Shown piece by piece: positions 57,705-64,000 of a stretch of 64,000 bases of DNA. The stretch spans positions 1-64,000 of the forward strand of contig CAKUKE010000007.1 in NCBI GenBank assembly GCA_934662505.1. Reading direction: 5' to 3'. Every line of letters begins with the position of its first letter. Position 1 is the first letter of the stretch. Made by a program: the position numbers and the translations under genes. The stretch comes from an uncultured Clostridia bacterium (GTDB taxonomy: Bacteria > Bacillota > Clostridia > Christensenellales > Aristaeellaceae). A model generated the notes under the pieces. That model worked only from the letters and a program-made list of their open reading frames with translations, was not told the origin of the DNA and searched no databases.

Positions 57705-58793
57705 GTGTTTGGAAAAATGATCAACAACTATTACTATGGCAAAAGCGGCAAGGGTGATTTTCGCAAGGAGGATCTGCCCAAAAACCGCTGGCAGCTGTTC
57801 TGGGAGATGCTGCGGGTGCGCCTTTCCGCATTGTGCCGCATGAACCTGATGACGCTCATCGCGTTTCTGCCGACCATCATTCTGCTGGGAAACACCATCC
57901 TGACGCTGATCAACGGCGTATCGCTGCAGAGCGAACTGGCCGCCGTGGTGCAGGACGCGGGCGTGGTCATGACGGAGGACGTGACGCAGGAAGCGTACAA
58001 CGAACTGGCAACGCAGGCGCTGCTGGCGGCGGAGCGCACGGAGGAAGAAGTCAATTACTTTTTGAACTTCAACCTGCGTGAATTCTTTCAGGCGCTTCTG
58101 TGGCGCGCCTGCATTTACCTGATCCCCTGCATCGCCATTACCGGCCCTGTGCAGGCGGGCATGTCCTACGTGACCCGCAACTGGGCGCGGGACGAGCACG
58201 CCTTTGTGTGGGCGGACTTTAAAGACGCCGTCAAGGACAACTGGAAGCAGGCGCTGGCCGTATCCGTCATCACCAGCTTTCTGCCCGCCGTGCTGTACAT
58301 GTGCTGGAATTTTTACGGCAACATGGCCAGCGAACGGGGCGCGTTTTTCATGGTGCCCCAGATGCTGGTGGCGCTCTTGGCGCTTTTGTGGGTGCTGGGG
58401 CTGACCTATATGTACCCCATGATGGTCAGCTATAAGGCGAAGCTGAGCGTGATTATCAAAAACTCCCTGCTCATGGGCGTGGCGCGGCTGCCGCAGACCG
58501 TGGGCGCCCGTCTGGCGACGGCGCTGCCCTGCATCGTCTGCGCGCTGCTGCTGTTTGCCACGGGAGCGGGCATGTATGCGCTGCTGGCGCTGGCGCTGTA
58601 TTATGCGCTCATCGGGTACGCCCTGTCCCGGTTCGTGTTCGCCAGCGTGTCCAACGCCGCCTTTGACAAGTTCATCAACAGCCACATGGAGGGCGTGCCG
58701 GTGAACCGGGGTCTGAGTCTGGAAGATGAGGAAGACGAGGACGAGGACGGCGAAAAAACGGCGCAGGAGCAGGACGGCGCGCCCCGGGCGTAA
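57705..58793 (+). CDS. YesL/DUF624-like membrane protein
   Basis: This 362-residue protein has about six membrane helices. Features of DUF624 (YesL) proteins are a start with FWEMLRVRLSALCRMNLMTLIAFLP, the segment TGPVQAGMSYVTRNWARDEHAFVWADFKDAVKDNWKQAL in the centre (broken across helices), and late PMMVSYKAKLSVIIKNSLLMGVARLP. A long acidic C-terminal tail follows. Function is unknown; relatives lie near sugar importers. The GTG at 57705 is chosen for GGGAGGG 8 bases upstream. Confidence 0.8.
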   Translation: MFGKMINNYYYGKSGKGDFRKEDLPKNRWQLFWEMLRVRLSALCRMNLMTLIAFLPTIILLGNTILTLINGVSLQSELAAVVQDAGVVMTEDVTQEAYNELATQALLAAERTEEEVNYFLNFNLREFFQALLWRACIYLIPCIAITGPVQAGMSYVTRNWARDEHAFVWADFKDAVKDNWKQALAVSVITSFLPAVLYMCWNFYGNMASERGAFFMVPQMLVALLALLWVLGLTYMYPMMVSYKAKLSVIIKNSLLMGVARLPQTVGARLATALPCIVCALLLFATGAGMYALLALALYYALIGYALSRFVFASVSNAAFDKFINSHMEGVPVNRGLSLEDEEDEDEDGEKTAQEQDGAPRA

Positions 58794-58814
58794 ATGAACC
58801 GTCCCCTCCGGGCA

Positions 58815-58821
58815 CATACTA
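58815..58821 (+). promoter_or_regulatory. Possible sigma-G -10 element upstream of the SASP-like gene
   Basis: CATACTA matches the forespore sigma-G -10 consensus CATnnTA, about 30 bases before the start. No clear -35 partner was found, so this is tentative. Confidence 0.3.
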
Positions 58822-58851
58822 TCCCAGAATACAAAAAAAGGGGGTCGTCAC

Positions 58852-59025
58852 ATGCGCGGAGGGCTGACAGAAAAGGAAAAGGCGCGCTACCGTGCCGCGG
58901 AGGCGGCGGGACTGATGCAGCGGCTGGAGGAAGTGGGCTGGGCAGGGCTGACCAGCGCGGAAAGCGGCCGCATCGGCGGTGTGCTCAGCGGCATGACGCG
59001 GCGCGGGAAAAAGCAGCACGGCTGA
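58852..59025 (+). CDS. Probable small acid-soluble spore protein, alpha/beta-type-like
   Basis: A 57-residue protein with AGGGGG 8 bases before its ATG. Its layout resembles clostridial alpha/beta SASPs: a charged N-terminus, a first helix (YRAAEAAGLMQRLEEVGWAG), then a conserved-looking turn and second helix (ESGRIGGVLSGMTRR). The GxIGGxxxxxxRR pattern resembles the DNA-binding C-terminal motif of the family. SASPs coat and protect spore DNA. Similarity is by eye and moderate; it could instead be an unrelated basic protein. It lies 11 bases before the methyltransferase gene. Confidence 0.5.
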   Translation: MRGGLTEKEKARYRAAEAAGLMQRLEEVGWAGLTSAESGRIGGVLSGMTRRGKKQHG

Positions 59026-59036
59026 AAAGGACGGTT

Positions 59037-59828
59037 ATGTACGAGGAATTTGCCGGGATATACGACCAGCTGATGGCCGAGGTGGATTACGACCGCTGGG
59101 CGGCGCGGCTGTGCGCGCTGATGAAGGAAGCGGGGGCGACGCCCGGCGCGCGGTGCGTGGAATGCGCCTGCGGCACGGGCAGCCTGACCTGGCGGCTGGC
59201 GCGGGCGGGGTACCGTATGACGGGCGTGGATCTGTCCGGGGATATGCTGCGCCGCGCCATGGAAAAGTGCCGGGATCAGGGAATGACCATTCCCTTTGTG
59301 CGGCAGGATATGCGCGCATTGAAGGTGCCCCGGCGGGTCAGCGCGGTGCTGTGCACCTGCGACGGGGTGAACTATCTGACGGATGAGGCATCGCTGAACC
59401 GCTTTTTTGCCGCTGCTTGGGCGGCGCTTTGCCCCGGCGGTGTACTGATCTTTGACGTATCGACCCCGCATAAACTGAAAAATGTGCTGGGCAACCATAC
59501 CCTTACCCGGGCAGAGAAGGACTTTGCCTACATCTGGGATAACCGCTGGCAGGAAGCGACCCGGACGGTGGAGATGTCGCTGACGCTGTTTGCGCGCAGA
59601 CCGGGCGAGGAAAAATTTACCCGGGTGGAGGAAGGCCAGCGCCAGCGCGCATGGGAACGGTCGGAGCTGCGCAGCGCGCTGCAGGCGGCAGGGTTTGCGC
59701 AGGTGCGCTTTTTCGGCCGGCTGCGGAACACCGCGCCCCGCACCGGGGACGACCGGTGGATGGCGGTGGCCGTCAGACCGGCGGAGGTCTCCTCCGGTGG
59801 GATGAGACAGGGAGATGAAAACACATGA
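59037..59828 (+). CDS. Class I SAM-dependent methyltransferase
   Basis: This 263-residue protein has a clear Rossmann methyltransferase fold. Motif I is VECACGTGSLTWRLA, with the acidic motif II VDLSGDMLRRA following. VRQDMRALKVP and CTCDGVNYL come next, then the post-motif CPGGVLIFDVSTPHKL. The ATG 59037 has AAAAGGACGG upstream; sequence upstream in frame belongs to the preceding small gene. The substrate is unknown. Its stop overlaps the Hsp33 start (ATGA), implying coupling. Confidence 0.88.
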   Translation: MYEEFAGIYDQLMAEVDYDRWAARLCALMKEAGATPGARCVECACGTGSLTWRLARAGYRMTGVDLSGDMLRRAMEKCRDQGMTIPFVRQDMRALKVPRRVSAVLCTCDGVNYLTDEASLNRFFAAAWAALCPGGVLIFDVSTPHKLKNVLGNHTLTRAEKDFAYIWDNRWQEATRTVEMSLTLFARRPGEEKFTRVEEGQRQRAWERSELRSALQAAGFAQVRFFGRLRNTAPRTGDDRWMAVAVRPAEVSSGGMRQGDENT

Positions 59829-60742
59829 GTGAACGAAACCATGATAATCTGGCGGTACTCAACCTGCCGGATGAAATGCTGCATCTGGAACTGATGGACG
59901 GGCAGGCGAGGGTGCTTTTGTGCCGCACCACCGGCGTGACCCGCGCCTGCGCCCGCATTCACCAGCCCACGCCCGTGGCGCTGGCGGCAGTCAGCCGGCT
60001 GATGACGGGCACGCTGATGCTGTCTACCTGCATGAAGGAGGAGGACAGCTCCGTGACCGTTACCGTGGACGGGGGCGGCCCAGCGGGCAAGATCACCTGC
60101 GTGGGACGGCACAATCTGGTCAAGGCGGCGCTGACCCATCCGGAGGCAGATCTGCCGCTGAAGGCGGACGGTCATCTGAACGTGGGCGGCTATGTGGGAA
60201 AAAACGGCCGCCTGACCGTCATCAAGGACATCGGTCTGAAGGAACCTTATATCGGGCAGTGCGCCCTTCAGAGCGGCGAGATCGGCGAGGATCTGGCGCA
60301 GTATTATACCGTCAGCGAGCAGCAGCCTTCTCTGGTGGCGGTAGGCGCGCTGGTGCACGAGGGCTACTGCCTGTCTGCGGGCGGCATTCTGGTGCAGCCC
60401 CTGCCCGGCTGCACCGAAGAAACGCTGGAAACGCTGGAGCTGCGCAGCATGTTCTTTACTGCCATCAGCCGCGAGGTGGCGGACATGTCGCTGGAGGATC
60501 TGTACACCCGGTGGTTTGACGGCATGTCGCCCCGGCTGCTGGCGCGGGAGGAATTGCGCTATCAGTGCGACTGCTCCCGGGAAAAAATGGAAAGAGCGCT
60601 GATTTCTCTGGGAAAAAGCGAACTGACGGATATGATCGAAACGGACGGCCAGGCGGATCTGACCTGCCATTTCTGCCGCACCAGTCAGCATTTCACCCGG
60701 GAGGATCTGCAGAAATTGTTGGAGAAAGCGACCCGTGCCTGA
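59825..60742 (+). CDS. hslO: Redox-regulated chaperone Hsp33
   Basis: Hsp33 is a cytoplasmic holdase switched on by oxidation. The 305 residues include the substrate-binding core (GALVHEGYCLSAGGILVQPLPG) and all four zinc cysteines in the C-terminus as CDC (about residue 247) and CHFC (about 280), so the redox switch is intact. It overlaps both neighbours (methyltransferase stop and TPR gene start), so these genes are translationally linked. Confidence 0.95.
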   Translation: MSERNHDNLAVLNLPDEMLHLELMDGQARVLLCRTTGVTRACARIHQPTPVALAAVSRLMTGTLMLSTCMKEEDSSVTVTVDGGGPAGKITCVGRHNLVKAALTHPEADLPLKADGHLNVGGYVGKNGRLTVIKDIGLKEPYIGQCALQSGEIGEDLAQYYTVSEQQPSLVAVGALVHEGYCLSAGGILVQPLPGCTEETLETLELRSMFFTAISREVADMSLEDLYTRWFDGMSPRLLAREELRYQCDCSREKMERALISLGKSELTDMIETDGQADLTCHFCRTSQHFTREDLQKLLEKATRA

Positions 60743-62099
60743 TCAGTTTTTCGGAACAGAGCCCGCCAAGGGGCAGAACGTGATTGCGCTGGACCGTCCC
60801 GCCGCCTACTGGCTGGATCGCGCCCGCAAATCGCGGGGAGAAGCGCAGCTGAAAAATGCTGCGCTGTTTCTGCGTAAAGCGCTGGAAAAGGAAAACGATC
60901 CCCGTACCTGTCTGGAGCTGGCGCGGGTATATTATCAGATGCACTGCTACGACGTGGCGGAGCGGCTGCTGCTTCGGGTGCTCATGCGGCTGCCCGACAG
61001 CGGGGAGGGGTATTACCTGCTGGCGCTGTGCGCGCTCAGCCGCGGCGAGGAGGGCATGTGTCAGGACGCGCTGGATAAATCCCTCCGGGTGTGTCCGGAC
61101 GGCCCGCAGGCGGAAAAGGCACAGGACATGCTCAATTATTACAGCTGGCGGGAAAATACGCCGCCGCCCAAACGTGGCGCGCGGGCGTATACCCTGCGTC
61201 TGCGGGCGGAGAGCGAGGAGGACGGCACGCAGGCGCTGAAGCTGGCGGAAAAGGCGTTCCGTCTGGATCACAGCGCGGAAAGCGCCCTTTGCTGCGCTAA
61301 TCTGATCATGGGACGCGACCCGGAAAAGGCGGGGGAATACCTGCGAGTGGCGCGTATCCGGGGGGTGCCCGAGGACGAAAAAATGCGCTACGAGCTGCTT
61401 TGTGCGCTCACCTGCGCCGCCCGGAGGGATCGGGAGGAAGCAGGGGTGCATTTGTCACGGGCAGCCGAAGTGTGCTATAATACCGCCGAGGCGGAGCTGC
61501 TGGTGCGCACCGCGCTGGGCTGCGGCGTGCCGTGGGAGGCGGAGGCGTTTCTGCAGCGGGAGCTTGCCCGTATGCCCTTTGCCACCGGATATCTGAACCT
61601 GCTGCGGGTCACGCAGTGCGTGCAGGGCAAGGCGCGGGAGGCGCTCAAGACCCGGGCGGCCATTCTGGCGGTGGATCCAAACGACCCCTGCCTGATCGGA
61701 GAAGGCAGCTTTACCGCGCCCTACCCCCACTTTACCCGGGCACTGGTGCGGGAAACGCTGTATGAGATGACCGCGCCCGAGGGGAGGCTCCGTCGGGGGA
61801 TCATGAACCGTATGACCCATATGGTGTGCATGACCCTGCGGGAGAGCGCCGTGCCGGCCGAGGTGTTTGCCATCGTGCCGCCTCTTTTGCGGCGGCTGCC
61901 CCGATGCGCGTGGCGGCATCTGGAGGAGGACGGCGCGCCGGAATGGCGGCTGGCGTTTTCCGTGGCGGTGCTGCTGACGCAAAAGAAAAGAGACGAGGCG
62001 CTGGCGCTGCTGAGGACGACCTCCCGCAGGCGCAGGGTGCGCCGGTGCCTGAAGCGGCTGGGCGTTCCTTTGTGGGCGGGTCTCCGGCTGATGAAATGA
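60735..62099 (+). CDS. TPR-repeat protein of unknown function
   Basis: This 454-residue soluble protein is built of helical pairs of TPR type (LKNAALFLRKALEKENDPRTCLELARVYYQMHCYDVAERLLLRVLMRLPDSGEGYYLLALCALSRGEEGMCQDALDKSLRVCP is the clearest set, cut here into motifs with LxLARVYYQM and YYLLALCALSRG). The C-terminal half is less regular and ends in a basic tail. The start is GTG 60735 inside the Hsp33 3' end. No enzymatic motif is visible; it probably serves protein binding. Confidence 0.75.
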   Translation: MPDQFFGTEPAKGQNVIALDRPAAYWLDRARKSRGEAQLKNAALFLRKALEKENDPRTCLELARVYYQMHCYDVAERLLLRVLMRLPDSGEGYYLLALCALSRGEEGMCQDALDKSLRVCPDGPQAEKAQDMLNYYSWRENTPPPKRGARAYTLRLRAESEEDGTQALKLAEKAFRLDHSAESALCCANLIMGRDPEKAGEYLRVARIRGVPEDEKMRYELLCALTCAARRDREEAGVHLSRAAEVCYNTAEAELLVRTALGCGVPWEAEAFLQRELARMPFATGYLNLLRVTQCVQGKAREALKTRAAILAVDPNDPCLIGEGSFTAPYPHFTRALVRETLYEMTAPEGRLRRGIMNRMTHMVCMTLRESAVPAEVFAIVPPLLRRLPRCAWRHLEEDGAPEWRLAFSVAVLLTQKKRDEALALLRTTSRRRRVRRCLKRLGVPLWAGLRLMK

Positions 62100-62115
62100 C
62101 GAAGGGAGCAAAAGC

Positions 62116-62946
62116 ATGAAGTGCATTGATTTTGATAAGGAATTTCAGCGGTATCTGACGGTATGGATGAAGGAGCACAGCAAGGACTATAAAAACGTGG
62201 AGGCCATGGAAAACGCCATGCCGGAGGTGTATGGAACGTTTCTGGACACCCCCGCCGCGTTTCTGGCCGGGCAGAAGCCGGGCGAATATTTTGAAAGCTA
62301 CGGGGACGCCAAGCAGCTGGTCAACTGGATGGAGGATTATTACAAGCAGCGGGTGCCCGTGCCGGATATGCTGCTCAACCGCATTTCCGAACTGGGCGGC
62401 GCGGCGGAGGGGCCGCTGATGAACCTGCTGACAAAGGAGCGTACCCCCCGGGAGGCCAGGATGTGCGCGGTGACCCTGCTGCGGGAAATTGAAAGTGAAG
62501 CGCCGCTGGACATGTATGTGGACTGGCAGTGCGCGCGGACGGATGGCGACGATGAAATGGCGGATAACGCGCTGGAGAGTCTGGCCAGCCTGCAGGACGC
62601 CGCCCGGGAAAAAATGCGCGCGGCCATCTCCCGTGCCACGCCTGCCGGTCAGGAGGCGCTTTTGTCCCTTCTGTGCCATTTTGAAAGCGACGAGACGCTT
62701 TTTGAAGTGGCCATGGGGCTTTTGCGCGACCGTCCCGAACGGGCGGCGGTGCTGGCGGATTACATCAGCTGTCTGGGCGACGAGCGTGCGCTTCCCGAAC
62801 TGAAGCGGCTGGCCGCCAGCGAGGAGACGGCGTATCTGGACTATATCGAGCTGCGCAGCGCCATTGAAAAACTGGGCGGCGAGGCGCCCGAGCGTCAGTT
62901 TGACGCACAGGATCCCGCTTATGAGGCGCTGCGGGGCATGCAGTGA
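62116..62946 (+). CDS. Helical-repeat-like protein of unknown function
   Basis: This 276-residue protein has a helical, HEAT-like periodicity in the middle (PLMNLLTKERTPREARMCAVTLLREIE, DEMADNALESLASL, QEALLSLLCHFESDETLFEVAMGLL). Nothing beyond that is recognised. GAAGGGAG precedes the ATG. It follows the TPR gene by 16 bases and precedes the zinc-ribbon gene by 18 bases, so it belongs to the same run of genes. Confidence 0.65.
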   Translation: MKCIDFDKEFQRYLTVWMKEHSKDYKNVEAMENAMPEVYGTFLDTPAAFLAGQKPGEYFESYGDAKQLVNWMEDYYKQRVPVPDMLLNRISELGGAAEGPLMNLLTKERTPREARMCAVTLLREIESEAPLDMYVDWQCARTDGDDEMADNALESLASLQDAAREKMRAAISRATPAGQEALLSLLCHFESDETLFEVAMGLLRDRPERAAVLADYISCLGDERALPELKRLAASEETAYLDYIELRSAIEKLGGEAPERQFDAQDPAYEALRGMQ

Positions 62947-62964
62947 CCCTGCTGGAGGAAAACC

Positions 62965-64000
62965 ATGTTTTGTAAGCATTGCGGCGCCATGGTGCCGAAC
63001 AACGCCACGGTATGCGAACAGTGCGGCGGCGTATTGACGCCGGCTGGGGGCGGCAAGGGCGTGGCGGGCATGCGGCAGGGCAGGCCGGACGCAAGGCGTG
63101 CCGCCTCGACTGGTTCGGAGCGGGCGACGCCCAATGAACCGCTGTACCCGGACGCGCCCCTTTCGGAACGCCGGAGGCGGCGCTATGAAGGGGACGCGGG
63201 CAGGCCGGACAGCCGCCGCGGTCTTTTGCCCGAAGAAACGGGCGCGCCCGCCCGTCGGGTGGATGTGCGGGAAAAAATGCCCAGGGTGCACCGCTTCGCC
63301 ATCAACTGGGCGATGGTCGGGCTCATTGCGGCGGTGGCGGTGCTTTTTGCCGGGGTCGGTTTTTACGCGTGGCTGAAAACGACGGATGAGGGACAGCTCA
63401 TTCTGGCGCGGCAGGGGAAAAGCGTCAACGCGGACGCTCTGTGGGCGCTGGGTACGGAATATCTGGATCAGGGCTATATCGAGCGCTCCATCGAGGTGTA
63501 TGAACAGGCCTGGGCGCAGGAGCCTGACCGGGAGGATCTCTATGACAAGCTGCTTTTGCTGACCGAGGCCTACGAGGCGGGGGGATACCTGCAAAAGGCG
63601 GAGGACACCTACCGGCTGATGTACGAAACACTGGCGCCGGAAAACCCCGTGGCGTACCGCAACAACGTGCGGCTTCTGACCACGCAGGGGCGTACCCCCG
63701 AACTGGCGGATTTTCTGAAGCTGGCCTACGAAAAGACGGGTGAAAACTCCTTTATCAAGCAGCGGGAGGAAATGCTGCCCGCCGCTCCGACGGCGGATCT
63801 GCCCGGCGGCTCCTACAAACTGGAGAATACCGTCACCAAGGAGATCACCCTTCAGTCCGCCGAGGGGTACGATATTTATTATCTGGTGGACGGTACGGCA
63901 GAGGATACCCTGCCTGAGGCGGGGCAGCTGTACACCGGCCCTGTCAGTCTGGGGGAGGGCGGCCACACCATCCGGGCGGTGGCCGTATCCAGCGAACTGG
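62965..64000 (+). CDS. Zinc-ribbon, TPR and chitobiase-like domain membrane protein (3' cut off)
   Basis: The frame starts at ATG 62965 after GGAGG and runs out of the window. Order visible: an N-terminal zinc ribbon with CKHCG and CEQCG (residues 3-24); a long, basic, disordered segment; one membrane helix (about residues 112-136, WAMVGLIAAVAVLFAGVGFYAWL); TPR-like helices outside (ALWALGTEYLDQGYIERSIEVYEQAW and following). Near the end is a chitobiase/Fn3-like beta module (GYDIYYLVDGTAEDTLPEAG, LGEGGHTIRAVAVS). It probably has a cytoplasmic zinc ribbon and an extracellular repeat region; function unknown. Confidence 0.8.
   Translation, partial: MFCKHCGAMVPNNATVCEQCGGVLTPAGGGKGVAGMRQGRPDARRAASTGSERATPNEPLYPDAPLSERRRRRYEGDAGRPDSRRGLLPEETGAPARRVDVREKMPRVHRFAINWAMVGLIAAVAVLFAGVGFYAWLKTTDEGQLILARQGKSVNADALWALGTEYLDQGYIERSIEVYEQAWAQEPDREDLYDKLLLLTEAYEAGGYLQKAEDTYRLMYETLAPENPVAYRNNVRLLTTQGRTPELADFLKLAYEKTGENSFIKQREEMLPAAPTADLPGGSYKLENTVTKEITLQSAEGYDIYYLVDGTAEDTLPEAGQLYTGPVSLGEGGHTIRAVAVSSEL

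Overview
The window is chromosomal DNA from a GC-rich, spore-forming member of the Firmicutes, class Clostridia. The evidence is strong AGGAGG-type Shine-Dalgarno sites, TTGACA/TATAAT promoters, a Met-type T-box, DivIVA, SepF and YggT, single-subunit VanW and LplB/YtcP families, a SpoVM micro-gene and a probable small acid-soluble spore protein. Third codon positions are so GC-rich that long antisense open frames are common and mostly meaningless. No rRNA, tRNA or CRISPR array was recognised, and the species cannot be named from sequence alone.

Region 1 (1-9.9 kb): the end of a repeat-rich surface protein, an orphan SecD-like membrane protein without SecF, then recJ, a bifunctional (p)ppGpp synthetase/hydrolase, prfC, an ACT-domain protein and its UPF0210 partner, probably one transcription unit. 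Region 2 (10-23 kb): an exported SH3/cadherin-like protein; an amino-acid ABC importer (binding protein and permease, no ATPase); a division cluster (HlyD-like membrane protein, YggS, SepF, YggT, DivIVA) in which two proteins carry expanded glutamine/proline repeats; a ROK sugar kinase; uppP on the minus strand; two tandem VanW proteins; and a VOC-family protein. Region 3 (23.4-27.3 kb): an AT-rich promoter island drives an LplB/YtcP-type sugar importer.

Region 4 (27.3-43.8 kb): uvrB (minus) divergent from murA, then ftsH, a yybS-rplI-dnaC cluster lacking gdpP, a YhaM-like exonuclease, a lipoprotein, a NYN-domain protein, metG behind a Met-specifying T-box, and an FAD-dependent dehydrogenase. 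Region 5 (44.6-57.0 kb, minus strand): a compact phage particle cassette running terminase, portal, scaffold, P22-like coat, connectors, tail tube, frameshifted tail chaperones, a very short tape measure, hub/fibre, NlpC/P60 lysin and holin. No integrase, repressor or replication genes were seen next to it, so it is either a degraded prophage or a domesticated, gene-transfer-agent-like particle locus.

Region 6 (57.2-64 kb): spoVM and a small membrane protein (minus); then on plus a YesL-like membrane protein, a SASP-like protein, a methyltransferase, Hsp33, a TPR protein, a helical-repeat-like protein, and a zinc-ribbon/TPR membrane protein cut by the window end. Housekeeping genes are arranged in short operons bounded by clear hairpin terminators. 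The most informative points are the phage cassette with its programmed -1 frameshift site, the 26-28 codon spoVM, the repeat expansions in SepF and its neighbour, the missing secF and gdpP, and the GC-rich intergenic tandem arrays with a period near 57 bp.
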